Assembly: GCA_009733575.1 (NCBI GenBank)
Contig: ML769409.1
Location: 177,867-241,866, forward strand
Reading direction: 5' to 3'
Source: Gymnopus androsaceus JB14
Taxonomy: Eukaryota > Basidiomycota > Agaricomycetes > Agaricales > Omphalotaceae
DNA: 64,000 bases
This document shows positions 47,060 to 58,938 of this stretch, piece by piece. The position numbers and the translations under genes were made by a program. Position 1 is the stretch's first letter, and each line of letters starts with the position of its first letter. Under the pieces are notes generated by a model, which saw nothing but the letters and a program-made list of their open reading frames with translations, had not been told where the DNA came from and did no database searches.

Positions 47060-47650
47060 AATAAGGACCGACGGAACCCTAAATGCTGTCCCGACTCTAT
47101 TCCAGAGCCAAAGGCAAAGAGATCCTGAAATTTATTCTTCGGAACGAGGCGAAGAGGGAGATAGGAGCTGAAACATGAGTTGGATGATGTTGGTGACTGT
47201 TGGAACTTTCCTAGCCTGGGTATGGCTAATTTGGTATGCTCCACATGATGCCTTAGATATCGCAAGATACTTACAGAACAAGGGGAATTTTAACACCTGC
47301 TCGGTTCCATAGACGCTGACAGTTCAACTTTTTCGAGATGATAGATGATAGAGACTATGTACTTCGATAGGTGGTTCTTCGTCCACTCAAGTCGGATATG
47401 TAACGGTTGTTTTAACTTCGATTATCATCCTAATCATCATATGTTATATGGACAAAGTCACTAACATGAATCTGACAACCTGAATGTACTTTACTGGGAC
47501 TCAACTCCGACTTCACGATTAAGAGTGTATGTACACGTCTCATCCACGTCGCGAGTCCTAAGCAAGTCCCAAGCATGCTCCTGAGGATATGACTCGTTAG
47601 TGACCACCAGAGTGAATGGAAATCATACGTGTATAAGAGCTTCCCAAGGA
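47060..47650. repeat. Upstream copy of degenerate flank duplication around terpene synthase
   Basis: Pieces such as agccaaaggcaaagagatcct, tgctccacatgatgc and gctcctgaggatatgactcgtta recur in the same order at 49660-50115 on the other side of the terpene synthase, with many indels. Confidence 0.6.
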
Positions 47651-47829
47651 TTACTATATACAATTTTTCGCTTGTTGTCTGCATTTCTAGGCTGTTAATA
47701 ACATCCTCAAGAATTATTCATGTTACCCTAGAGCCCATATGCATTACTGAGCTCTGTCTGAAAAGAAACAGAGCTTACGTTCACGGGAGTCTATCCACGT
47801 CAACATCACCTCATAGGAGGTGCGTCAAC

Positions 47830-48115
47830 AACTAGCGTCTCTCCTTATCGGTACTATCCTGGGCAAAAAACACTTGAACAACCCAATGCAAGTGTCCTAC
47901 CAGCGTCTCTCCTTATTGAAATTGAGCGACTGTCTCCAACGCCACTCGAAAAACTCACTGGACATTGCCGATATTAAGGAACCTGAGTGAAAAAAATACC
48001 GACTACACTTGAACAATATCCTGAAGATGCACAATGTACAGCTAGCAGCGTCTATCCTTACCGGTATTAAGGAACCGGGGTGAAAAAATACCGACTATAC
48101 TTGAACGACACACCG
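47830..48115. repeat. Degenerate tandem repeat upstream of terpene synthase
   Basis: Three to four copies of a unit containing agcgtctctccttat, a ggtattaaggaacc-like phrase, gtgaaaaaataccgacta and acttgaaca. The last copy ends about 100 bases before the start codon, so it overlaps the probable promoter. A single related piece lies at about 50150-50180. Confidence 0.65.
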
Positions 48116-48221
48116 GAATTAGTATCCAAGTTATTTGGTATCTCTGACCCAGGATATTAGTAGGCGCCCAGTCTATCGTATAAGAAGCTTGAATTCCAAG
48201 CAATCCAATTATCAGTTAGAT

Positions 48222-49323
48222 ATGCCTCCCTTCCCATCTCGACTTGTGGACACTACTTGCGTCGTTTCATACTTCAGTTCCTTCCCTGTAAAGAACTGCG
48301 AGTATGACGCCTTGCCGACCATTCAGAAAGCGCTACAAAGCACGATCTATAGCTGTACAACTCCCGGAACGAAAGCACAAAGAAAGGCCGAGTATCGTCA
48401 TACGAATCCAGCAGGCAACCTCTTTGGCTTATGCTTCTCGTTATGTGAAGCGGACCGCCTTGGGTATGCTGTTCAGTTTATCGAGTTTTTGTGTATTGTG
48501 GATGGTAAGCCGAGCGTACTTACTATAATACTTAACTTACGCGATGGGTATAGATGTAATGGAAGATCTTCCATTCAAGGAGGCTTGTACAGAGCATGAT
48601 TTCCTCCGAGAAGCTTTGTCCGATGGAAACTACCAGGACGAATACGAGGGGGTCGGGCCCATTGGTAAATCCAGAAGATTTTTGCGCGACATCCGCACGG
48701 AGCTCGTAAAAGAAAACGACCCAAGTTCCTTGATGTTGCTTGAAACTCTGGACATGAGTTTAGAGCACAGGGACAGTCTCGACGTGGAGTTCTTGACCCT
48801 CGAAGACTATATCCCCTACAGAAAAATGAATTTCGACTATGAGTAAGTACGCTCCCTGAAGCGCAAACACACTAACTAACCTTTGCAACTGTATCATTAT
48901 AGATTCGTCTGTCAGCTTTTACGTTGGGCCATGAAGATCCCAATGAGATTGAGTCCGGAGGAAGAGCTCTTGGTGCGCAAATATGAGCATAGTATCGGCG
49001 TCATTGTGGGCTTGACCAACGACTACTTTTCATGGGAGATGGAGCGCATCCAAGCTACTGATCGACTCCGAAACGCTGTTGCTGTCTTGATCAAAGAGCA
49101 CTCTATCCCCGAGTCGCAAGCCAAAGTCATGCTGAAGGACTATATTATGATGGAAGAGAAGAAGGTATTGGAGCTGATGCACGAGTTCGAAAGCAACAAG
49201 GAGGACTTCGAGCAAACAACACGTTATTTGAGCGCGTTGGAGCTTTTCGCCGCGGGATATAGTTTTTGGTGCTCGACATGCCCTAGGTATCATCGGATAC
49301 AGAAGGAAGAGGATTTCAAATAG
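48222..49323 (+). CDS. Class I terpene synthase (terpene-cyclase-only)
   Basis: Exons 48222-48504, 48554-48842, 48903-49323; 330 aa. Metal-binding Asp-rich motif VDDVMED lies across the first intron, and the second (NSE) motif is TNDYFSWEME. The C-terminal signature YSFWCSTCPRYHR is typical of the cyclase domain of fungal chimeric di-/sesterterpene synthases (fusicoccadiene-synthase type). No prenyltransferase domain follows: a stop comes right after QKEEDFK, so the enzyme would need a separate source of GGPP or GFPP. Product unknown. The ATG at 48222 (MPPFPSRLVD) was preferred over one 29 codons upstream because the upstream part looks unlike the family. P450s and FAD monooxygenases lie within 10-30 kb, but with unrelated genes between. 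Confidence 0.9.
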
Positions 49324-49659
49324 GATCGCTAGACACCTTATCCCGGCGGCTTCTTTTTCGGGTTCAACATCCCGAGCGCGAATCCATATATTAAGTAGAT
49401 GTTGATTTTCAGTTAAATGTAATATGTATACTTTTTGGCTTGAAGTTACCTTGTCCGGCGGCTTTATTTATAGGGGGGTCCAATATTCCGAGAGCCCTAC
49501 ATAGAAGATATGTATTTATTATACATACTTTTTTTTTTGACTTGGACAGAAATTCGAGCTGGTTTTTGACCGGTGCTAGCGCTGGATGTTTGAGGAATGT
49601 CTATTTTTCTTGAGACTCATGCAGTCAATGCAAATACCGATGGAGTCCGAAACGTCGAT
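49324..49659. other. 3' flank of terpene synthase
   Basis: AT-rich with a T-run near 49530; a phrase (ccggcggctt...) is repeated at 49343 and 49455. No gene. Confidence 0.4.
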
Positions 49660-50115
49660 AAGTTATGGGAGAGCCGAACGCAAAGAGATGCTAAAAGATT
49701 TCTTCTGAATGAGGTGAAGAGGGCCCGGGAGATACAGCAGAAGTGTGACTAGTACAGCCTAGAAGAGGTTGGACGTTAAAGATTTAGTTAGGAACCTTCC
49801 GAGTGGTTGGGTGCTCCACATGATGCGCAAGACGTCCGCTCCTGTTTCATTGACAGTTAACTTGGATGACAGTCGATGATGATAGACAGTTCCCGCGTTT
49901 CACTGGTAGACGCCCAACGAGAAGCCCTTAGTCCACTTAGGTTTTTTAATTTGAGTTTCCGTAATACTGTATGAGCGTTACAATGAATTCGACAACCTTG
50001 CGACTCGACTCCCGTTTCATGAGTGTCCGAGTCATAAGCACGCTCCTGAGAATACGACTCGTTAGTCGTTAGCGGCCACAGGAGTGAAAAGAAATTATAC
50101 CTGCATTCCAACGGC
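49660..50115. repeat. Downstream copy of degenerate flank duplication
   Basis: Counterpart of 47060-47650 (see there). It is followed by a terpene-synthase remnant and a broken coiled-coil gene, so the whole neighbourhood was duplicated in tandem. Confidence 0.6.
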
Positions 50116-50224
50116 ACCCGAACAAATCGTTGGTGGTTGCAGATTTACAGCGTCAACGTCTCTCCTTATCGATACTAAGAAACCTGGGGAGGTAGCAGGA
50201 AAGGGAAAGTTGCACCTAGGAAAG

Positions 50225-50282
50225 TGCCGAGTTTGACTCAGGCGATTTTGAGCAGGCCACGCGTTACAGCATTGGAATTCAG
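50225..50282 (+). pseudogene. Terpene synthase 3' remnant
   Basis: A short frame reading GDFEQATRYSIGIQ and then stop corresponds to EDFEQTTRYLSALE of the synthase at 48222; the DNA gattttgagcaggccacgcg matches gacttcgagcaaacaacacg. The rest of the gene is gone. Confidence 0.6.
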
Positions 50283-50329
50283 TAGAATATGGGTAGAACG
50301 CAGTCTAAGTTACCCAAGGAACCGTTACA

Positions 50330-51360
50330 TTCGACTTTGTGGGTCCTCGTCCACGTTTTGGTGCTACTATGATGGTCTCGCCTGCGTCTGTTACTGATAA
50401 AGGGTTGGCGTCAGATGGGTAGTCGCTCAAGGGCGTCGTAGAAGGAGCTGGCAGGGATTTGGCCAACGCAGCTTGTGCATCACCGAGGGATTCCGAGTGA
50501 TGAGAGTGAAGACCAGAGAGTTGATCCTGGAGATGAGCGACTTACCTGATAGCTGCCAGGCAAGGACACCTGGTGCCCAAGTGTAGATGTAACTGAATTG
50601 GATTCCCGTTCAATCTGTTGAAACAGCTGACGGAAGTACAACTTGAACTTTTCGAGTTTAGCTGATACGGCCTTCGCTTCGGCTTCAAACTCTGTTTCCA
50701 CCTTCTCCTGCTCCACCTTACTGTTCTCGAGCTCCTCTTCCAGCCCAGTGTTCGCGTTCCTCATCTCGAGAATGCTCCGCTTGAGCAGTTCTTCTACAGA
50801 CTTCGCTGCTGCTAATGAGCTCACCAGCTCTGCCTCTCGTCACCATCTCCAGACTATCTCCAAGCTCGGCTTCCGCCTTCTCCTGCTCCGCTCTACTGTT
50901 CTGAAGCTGTTTTACCAGACCGGTATTCGTGTTCCTCGTCTCGAAAATGCCCCGCTTGAGTAATTCCTCTGTAGACTTCGCTGCTGCGAATGACCTCTCC
51001 AGCTCGACGCGCAATGTATCTATAGTCCACTTCTCTCTCTGCGCCACCTGCTGCACCTCAGCATTACTTTTCTGAAAAACGCAACTAGTTTCCTGCAATC
51101 CTGGACCATCTGCACATTCTCCTTTTCGCGAGCCTTTACTTGGTTCCACGCCGCTTGCAGTTCTTGCTGCATTTCTCGCGACACCGAAGTGACTTTATCA
51201 TGCGGTGCTTTTAGATCTGCTTCTACCTCTGCCAGCTTGGCTTGGTAGGAAATAGCCACTTCATCTCTGTTGGGTGATATAAGTAGAGAAGAGAGCTGTA
51301 TGAGTATCCAATCGAGGAAGCAGACTGAGCGAGGGCCATATTGATTGCATGGAGAAGGAA
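50330..51360 (-). pseudogene. Broken copy of the coiled-coil gene
   Basis: Blocks match 43508-45653 in order: the YQAKLAEVEADLKA start region near 51250, VQQVAQREK, TEELLKRGIFETRNTNTGLV, a second tandem version of the same block (VEELLKRSILEMRNANTGLE), then a C-terminal piece (tactatgatggtctcgcctg). There are frame breaks, large deletions and an internal duplication of the LLKR..EMRN block. Confidence 0.8.
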
Positions 51361-51637
51361 AGAAATCTTTGATGGTTTTTGATCAGCGTACTACTAGTAA
51401 CAGCGTGCACCAATGTGGAAAGATAGATCAGCCTCGTGCTGGCTCCGAGTGGATTCATTGGGATCTGTCCTATCATGCACTGGCGTGATTCAACTTCGAC
51501 ATCCAATTCTGACTAGGAACCCTTTCTAGTATTGGTATCGCGTTTGATTGGAACACAATGCTGTATCATTATTACTTCGTAGCTTGGGTGCAGATATTGT
51601 ACGGTACCTGTCTCCCACAACTTGCATCGGAGTTGAA

Positions 51638-54600
51638 CTAAGAAAACCCACCCGTAGAGAGTGAAGGAGGTAGAGCCTCAGCACCCGCTCCGCACGATAC
51701 GTTTGGGTTATCGGTGAGCGTTAGTTCGACCAATGAGCCATTCGTGAAAACGTCCCAGTCGAGGAAGCAGTTGGATTTGTATGGCTCTCCATTAACGGTC
51801 ACGCTCTGCGGCGGTGTAAAAAATGAGATCATTCTGGGAACCAAAAAGACAAAAAACGACACACCTCAACGAAGACTTTCCCTCCTGTCCCATTAGCTGG
51901 GTTACCTTCGAATCCATTCGCTTTGATAGTTGTAGTACTATTAAACACGGGGTTGAAGAAGGAAACTGAGGAGAAGAACGGTGATGAAAGCAGATATTGA
52001 CGGGTTGCGGGGACAGGATACATTCCTAACAGATAGAACGCAGAGTAGGCTCCCATGGCACCTAAAACAAGAACATAATCCGCCTAAGATAAAATATGGG
52101 ATGGAGAAGAATAGACTACCTGAATCTGTTCAAGCGTCGAATATTATTAGTTTACAGGCACGACAAAGGAATATAGATAAAGTTACCATCGTTTCCAGGA
52201 ATACCACTGATAGAGGTATTAAAAGATTCGGCAATAATTAGACGCGCCCTTTGCGTACTTATACCCGGAAGGTTGGCATAATGGTACATGAACGGAATCT
52301 GCATTGACGGCTCGTCCGTAACGTCAAAATAGCTTTCATTGAAAATAAAGTCGAGACGGTTGACAAAGCTCTCATTGCCGCCTTGGAGTTCAATGAGCCG
52401 GGCAGTGTCATGAGGAACGAACTAGAAGAAATTGGTTATAAGAAACTCAAACTGAGGCCAGTAAATAATTGGCATGCTTACTTGAGAATACTACATAGGT
52501 ATTCGTTAGCAAGTGCTTAGGATAAATAAGATAACCACTCACGACTATCGGAGACGCTTCGTAAAACCCGTCACGATCTGCGGCGTTCAAGAAACAAGTA
52601 GCCATTTCCGGATCGTGGACACTACAATGGCGGGGGTCAGTGAAGTTGAATGTTCCATTCTTGAACCGAGGCTGCAATCCGTAGAAGTCAGGCAAAGGTT
52701 ACGACTATACTTGAACAATAAACATACCTGCATCATCCCTAAAACACTAGGTGTACCAGGGACCGAAACACTACAATGGCAGGTCAGTGAAACTGAGGTT
52801 TCATTCTTGAACTGGTATTTTCCCTACTTCGGATTCCAAACCTATATACACCTCCAATCGTCAGTGTATATTCGAGTCTACTTAGGAAAACATTCCACAC
52901 ACATTGTTAAAGTTCTCCGCGCGCTGGGCATACTAAGTATGATGATAAATCAGTCAAGCAGCATTAACACATAAGACTTTTATAACACTGACCTTGGCAG
53001 CATCGTCTGCCTTGCCGAGTATTTTCGCCACTTGAGAAATCGCAAAGTCACCGAATGCATACTGTGGTCGATGATCAGCCAGTCTGATGACGACAGTCAC
53101 TAGAACACCTACTTCAAGTGTACGAGAAACCTGCTTGGTGTTGGCGCCCCCAGCATCGAACATATCTTGCGGAACGTAGTCTAATTAATTGAATGTATAT
53201 TAGAAAGAGGACGACGGTTGCAATAAATTAACACACTGAATTCTTTCCATGCGTTGGCCTGTCTCCCTTGGAGATTCCAGTTGGGCGGCTGAAGCTCGGC
53301 GTCAGCTAGTAGAGCAGTGTACAAGTCGTCGGCGGAGACGTTGAGAGCAGCAGCTTGCTCGCTGTACTTGACAAAGAATTCGCCAAGAATAGGATCTCCA
53401 TCTGAAAGCGATGTTCAGAGTGGTCAACGTGCGGCCGCAGAGCAAGACTAGAAGGAAACCCACTACTCCCGCCTTGAATGAACTGCTGAGCTGTGGCCCC
53501 ACGACATTCGGGCAGCCATCCTGTGGATACGATACTAAATGCAATTATACACAAAATATAGTTTCGGAAGACGAACCTTCATGCTTTTGTATATCGATCA
53601 TAGCGCGAACAATCTCGGAGAACCTCACAGGATCATGAAGTGCCGTTAATGAGTAAAGAGCCCGGAAAGTGTCCTGAAATCGACTTTAGAGCGAATCCAT
53701 TTTTTCCGTTTAGTCTCTGTATTTACCCAGTTGCAGTAATAAGAATCTGTCACCCGAAAATTAGTCCTGAAAATAAGGTTACTTGTAAGCGGAAAGACGT
53801 ACCATAGTAGGGCTCTGTTGAGTTCCATTTAGGATTTTCACCGGTGTCTACGGATGAAGGTAAGCATCGGAAGCGTTGCAAGGAAGGGAAACACGAACAG
53901 TCCGCTGGGGAGATATGGGTACGGTATAGCTGCAAGGAGAAGCCATCAGAACAGCCACTAAAACAGTCTGAATTAAGAATCACCGCAGAATAAAACAACT
54001 GGATCATCTCTGTGGTTACATTTGTGGTATCCACTTGAATACGACCCAAAAGCTCGTTCCAGGTTGCACGACTTGCGGCAGAAACACTGTCGAAATCAAA
54101 GTCGGGAATTTCTTCTTCTGCATTTTCACAAGCTTGTTCACTTGAGATGAATGAGACGCCAGCCCGTGCAAGGATGACGGTAGGTGTTCCTTCAGGAGCC
54201 GGAGCGAAGGTGAACAACGCGCCGAGTTGGTCAATGAATCCTAGTGTTGATATCAGTCTTGAACTCTAGGTACAAGCGGAAAGACATACCAAAGTAAAGC
54301 TGGTTAAGATCCGTCTGTCCCTGGACTGGAAAGTCTGCCAAAAACGTCCCGTACTCTGTGGGCGCTCCTAATTCGAATCCTTGTCCTGCAAAGTCCACAC
54401 ACGTATAGGCAGTATACCGTCCAGGACCAAATGAAGCTAGTCACGCCATTAATGCCCAGACGGTCAAAACATTGATAATGGCTTACCGGCAAATTCTGCT
54501 TGTCCCGTGACACGAGCAGTACTAGGATCCAGCGTCATGACCGGAAACGTACTACTCATTTGTCCATCATCAGTAATATCGACGACCATTCGTGGTTCCA

Positions 54601-55470
54601 CAGTGCCTGGAGGAAATGTGTATCGATGCAGTCCTGTTCGCCTAGTGGACGTCAATTCAACTCGAATGCCAGTACTGAGATTAGATGAAAAGTATCCCGG
54701 CGCTGCATGCAATACTTATAGTCAAACCCAATGGCAAAGCAAACAATCTATATTTACAAGCAAAATCGTCCGGAGAGCCTAAAAAATTGATCAAATTGAG
54801 CCATTGCACATCCATAACAAGAGATTACCATCTGGTAGGACGTTACGCAAAACCTTGCGGCTGGCAATCGACGTTGGGCAATGTGCAAAGTCGGTACAAT
54901 TCACAAATGCCCATAATTTGAAGTTTGAAAGTGAGATCGACTTGGATTTTACGTTAGTTTAATAGATGAACCGAGTAGCAAGGGACGCACCCCTCCTGTG
55001 CCTGTATCATGGAGTTGGGAGAATCCGGTGGCATTGAACGTAGCGTTCGCATCGTAGCCAGCTTGCTAGAGGTACGATCAGAGACTGCTGTACGATTGCA
55101 GGAGAACAAACTCGCATTTCCAGGAGAATCAGTATCCATTCCCACTTTGGCCATTCCTAATCACGACTCAGCATATCCTTCGGTCAATTCCCGAGCTGCA
55201 CTCACCGTGGGGGAGTGTAGCACCTAATACCATGTTAGCACATTCTTCGGTCAATTCTCGAGCTGCACTCACCTGGAAACACGTGCCCTCCATTCGTGGT
55301 CCCTATGAATGGCAAAACGAAGCTTGCAGGATCAGTAATTGGAGCAGAAGATTGGCTTTGGACACTGAACAAAAGTTAGGAATCGAGGATGTTCCTCATG
55401 ACGACAATATTGCGTACCTCGGAGCCGACGCGCCCAGCACAACAGATAACAAAAGGTAAAAAATCTTCAT
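51638..55470 (-). CDS. Secreted GH92 alpha-mannosidase-like protein
   Basis: Start at 55468-55470: signal peptide MKIFYLLLSVVLGASA. Then GTTNGGHVFPG|GATLPHG|MAKVGMDTDSPG, the hallmark N-terminal block of glycoside hydrolase family 92 (calcium-dependent exo-alpha-mannosidases). Further family blocks are ATWNELLGRIQVDT, NPKWNSTEPYYDSYYCNWDTF-like exons, GWLPECRGA, MFDAGGANTKQVSRTLE|YAFGDFAISQVAKILGKADD, SVPGTPSVLGMMQ|PRFKNGTFNFTDPRHCSV, SGIPGND and GAMGAYSAFYLLGMYPVP. Some twenty short introns. Oddities: an 18-nt microexon between near-identical introns, a stray exon fragment in an intron near 52790, and the expected GNDD..GAMG stretch seems one or two residues short at a splice junction. Confidence 0.85.
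52765..52830 (-). repeat. Exon fragment duplicated into a GH92 intron
   Basis: ttcaagaatgaaacctcag and tttcactgacc..gccattgtagtg repeat the downstream exon (coding FKNGTFNFTDPRHCSV) at about 52620-52680 but with two bases lost. A splice at its attgtag end would skip the copy and keep the reading frame (..NNV|VSVPGTPSV..). Confidence 0.6.
55157..55272 (-). repeat. Twin 49-nt introns around an 18-nt microexon
   Basis: Introns 55224-55272 and 55157-55205 are both exactly 49 nt, both start gtgagtgcagctcg and share aattgaccgaag and the gattag/tattag end. They flank the microexon 55206-55223 encoding the ATLPH part of the GH92 signature. Similarity by eye is about 80-85 percent. Confidence 0.85.
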
Positions 55471-56107
55471 CTTAAAGAAAAGGGAGAAGCAAAGTGTAAC
55501 GCGTTGCTTGCTATCTCTTATATCCTCAGCGAGGTCAGCTGGGCCCAGACTTGAGGTATTTTTGACAGCATGACTTCATCTCAAAAGCGAAGAAGCTGTC
55601 TCTGGTGGCAGAAGAATTCCAACGGTTCCATAGAATGACTAGAATTATCATCAAGGTCATGATCACATCTACACATGACGATGGCAGCAAAAAAAAGTCT
55701 GGTGACGGCTGTGGAATGGAGCGGAGCTGGGGCTTAAAAGCGAAGCTGAAGGGTGCATTCAAACTGACTGTTTAGAAACTGTATAGGCATGAGTGCGAGA
55801 TGACTTGGGGAAGAGTCGAAAGACACGAAGAGAAAGCGTCTAAATAGACGCCCATGGTCACCTGCGAAGCGGTCCGGGCGGCGGGTAACGGGTTACAGAT
55901 GTTGAGTCAATTCGTCGCGTCCTACACTGGCATAACTAACCAGTACCCATACTCTTATTTCCATTTCTTTTTATCCATATATACAGAGCAAAGTTTGGTC
56001 TCCTCTATCAGCGGATTTCCGTAGTTTGTTTAGTGCAACCTCCAAAATAGATACCGTATCAATTAGCCTAGCAAATAATCTACCAAAGTCTAAGCAAGTC
56101 CCGAACT
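55471..56107. other. Intergenic between GH92 and peroxidase
   Basis: Promoter side of GH92. The segment tttccgtagtttgtttagtgcaa...caaagtctaagcaagtc (56020-56100) has a counterpart at 7803-7870. No gene. Confidence 0.5.
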
Positions 56108-58151
56108 TCAAGTACTAACCACAGCACCGAAAGCAATACCAGTCAAATCAACGTTTATCTGCGTATATGTAGCATCACCCGCATTCGCAGTGAGATTAAT
56201 AAAGGCAACACTCGTACTGATGTTCGTTGTAAAGAACGTGAAGCCTCCTTCGGATGGGTTGCTTTCGTCTATTTGCAGAGTGGTCGTTGTCAATGTGGGC
56301 AGGAGAGGAGGGGTAGCATCAAGTGTGTTTGAGAGCGGAAGGAAGGTGGTTGCGGAGATGCTGGTTGTAGCTGGGTCACCGCGGACCTAGACCGACTCGT
56401 TAGCATCTGCGAACAGAAGGGCGTGCTTGCTTACCGCAACAACAAGCTTAAGGAACTCATCAAAGCTCGTACTAGCACCCAGCACCAAAACCTCTTCGCT
56501 CCTCAGAGAATCAACAAACATCGAAATCACATCATCCTCAACTACGAATCCCCCGCCACCATTATCAACTACGACTGACTCAGAGCCGTCATTGTTATCT
56601 ACTGTAAACCAAAACTTGGATATAGGAGAAAGTCGCGCTGATCGTGGCATTGAAGAGGTATAGGTCGGCGGTGAGACCTTGTGCGGTGGAAATTATACTT
56701 AGCAAGGAGGTTTGGGTACCGGAGGATTGGATGGAGCATCCTATGGATGGACAGAAGGATCCCTGTCGGTCGGTCCAGAACATGGTTACTGTGGGGCTCG
56801 TGCTGGGGTTGAGAATCTAGTAGTTCACGCAAGAATGAAAAAGTGAAGTGCATATCAACTATGATCAAGGAGAATACGCACCCGCAAGGAGGTGGTCATT
56901 ACAAATGTGCCATTTTGGTAAGAAAACGCAGGATCGGCGACGACGTAGTTGAATGGCCCAATAGGATCAGTGAGGCTCACACCACTTGGAACGGTGTTTA
57001 TCATTCTTTGAATTAAGTCGGCGCAAGTTTCACTGAACGTATTTGGGGAGAGTAAACTGTCGTATATTGTATGTGAGAAGGCAAGCAAATTTTTTACGTT
57101 GAGATATTAAGAACACTCACGATTGCATGGTCACATTTCCGTCGCTCGAGAAAATACGGAAATCTGAACGTGTTGTGACATTTGGACCAACGACGAGTAC
57201 ATTTTGAGTAGTGTTTTGAAGATACTGCTGAGACGCTGCCGAGGACGGATGTTGGTCAGAATACTGCAGAATACCGTGCAGTGTAGATGCACTCACATTG
57301 TGTTATCAAACGCAGGCGTAGTATCAAACGTATCTACGTCTGTTTCGCCTAAGTTCAGGTCCTCAGTTACAATCAAAGGGAAATCTTCCTCTCTGACTCC
57401 GCCTAGCGTATGTCCACATGCAACCAAGGCTATCATTTCCGTTTGGTTAAAGCCCTGACGGTGAAAGGATGCTATGTGCGAGGCAAGGTCTTGTTGAGGT
57501 TCAGGAACAGTTGATGGGCCCGCTACAGTTGCATCGATGCGACCAATGCTGTAAGGTATTATAGGTCCTCCGCAAGCTGCAACAGCGAGTACTGCTCCTA
57601 ATGCTATGGTATCTGCCACTGGAAGTCAAATAAGTAAGTAGGTCAGCCAGCTTGTTTCGAAAGGAAGGAGGTCCAATATGAATCCAAGTACATACTTGTA
57701 AAAAATGGAGTAACAGCACCCGCGAAGCTAAGCAAAGACGTAGGCATTCCTATCCCGACATTCTGCAAAACTGAGCTCCTATTCGACAAGATGAAAAGAA
57801 ACTGGAATCGGCACCTGAGGTCTGTCGAGTTCATATTGTATCGACGCGTCCAGTCCTCCAGTCCCATCCTCTTCATCGTGAGTGGACATGTCGTGATACG
57901 CCTATAAGTATAGGAAGTTATGATCATTCCGTGCCCACTGAAATTCAACCAAGTTCACGTACAATACGAAGCCATTGCGCCGATACAGTCGTATTATCCG
58001 CTGCGAGACAATTTGCTACGAATTGATCTAGCCCAGCCTCGTAGAGCTGTTGATCAGCGTAGCGAAGCAGGGGGTTGGGCCATTGAAAGGTGGCAAATGC
58101 ATGGGCGGAGCTAGCATAGATGCAGGCGACGAGAAAGAGCGATTGGAGCAT
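56108..58151 (-). CDS. Secreted fungal heme peroxidase (plant/fungal/bacterial superfamily)
   Basis: Start at 58149-58151 with signal peptide MLQSLFLVACIYASSAHA. Distal heme side LRI|AYHDMSTHDEEDG|GLDASIQYELDRPQNVG carries the catalytic Arg and His. ADTIALGAVLAVAACGGPII and GRIDATVAGPSTVPEPQQDL follow. Proximal side MIALVACGHTLGGVREEDFP carries the heme-ligand His, then the FDTTP.FDN block. A long C-terminal beta-rich extension follows (VDNNDGSESVVVDNGGGGF, ending GIAFGAVVST). This is the extracellular haem-peroxidase type with extension rather than a ligninolytic class II enzyme of about 350 aa. About eight short introns. It is adjacent to GH92 on the same strand. Confidence 0.85.
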
Positions 58152-58398
58152 TCTTACTACGATCAGGTACTGGGACTAGTACCTAGGACAGCAGCTAGAG
58201 AATGCAGTGGAGGAGGTCAATGTGAATGCAGGTGTTTGAAGCAACGAAAATACCAAGGCTAGTTTAAATAGGCTCAACGCGCGCACGCTTGTATAGTAGA
58301 ATTCGAATGAATTCCTCCTCCCTTCTAGGATAAAAATGGCCGCAAATTTGAAAGTATCCCTGGATGATATTCATTCTCTGGTTTCTTGGCGTCCTGGT

Positions 58399-58743
58399 TC
58401 ACATGAAAATCCCGAAACCGACGATTGTTTCGAGATAAATAATTATAGTATATAAAAGAAAATCTTCGAGTCCCTTGAAGTGGAACGGGTGATAGCCTTG
58501 AAACCCGAATTCCAGTGCCGCTTCTTTAACAATTGGTTGATTGATTTTGTAAACATACGCTGCTTGCCAAATACATAGAGGGAGTCCTAAAGTCAACCCG
58601 GCCCAAGGTGCTTGTTCGTGTGCTCCCAAAAAATTGCCTGCCGTTTCGAATTCCCCATTTACACCTCGAACCACGATGTCGAAGACAAGGAAATACTGCT
58701 TGAATATTTCCTCGAGAGCTCGGGATCTGACGCTATAACTCAC
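58399..58743 (-). CDS. Small unknown protein
   Basis: Uninterrupted 114-aa frame (MSYSVRSRALEEIFKQYFLV...FGIFM) with hydrophobic stretches WAGLTLGLPLCIWQAAYV and FLLYTIIIYLETIVGF, so possibly membrane-associated. No family recognised. A decayed copy lies at 7880-8270, also beside a DJ-1 gene, which argues that the sequence is old rather than a random frame but does not prove it is coding. Confidence 0.4.
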   Translation of the reverse strand: MSYSVRSRALEEIFKQYFLVFDIVVRGVNGEFETAGNFLGAHEQAPWAGLTLGLPLCIWQAAYVYKINQPIVKEAALEFGFQGYHPFHFKGLEDFLLYTIIIYLETIVGFGIFM

Positions 58744-58891
58744 AGAGAGCCTTGCTCGTCCCTCCGAGTCCCGTGAACTTTGACGACATTCTACTTTGTG
58801 ATAAGTCCGAAGATTTGGTGCACGATTGTGAGGAACTTTGGTTTAAGAGTCAGATGGACATTCCCACTGTGAGTCACTTTCGTCCTATTAG

Positions 58892-58898
58892 TATAAGA
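58892..58898 (+). promoter_or_regulatory. TATA-like box of DJ-1 copy E
   Basis: TATAAGA about 41-47 nt before the ATG at 58939, followed by ccattctcatctcc as before copy A2. Confidence 0.5.
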
Positions 58899-58938
58899 CC
58901 ATTCTCATCTCCTCTCTCTCTTAGGTCAACTCATCTAC

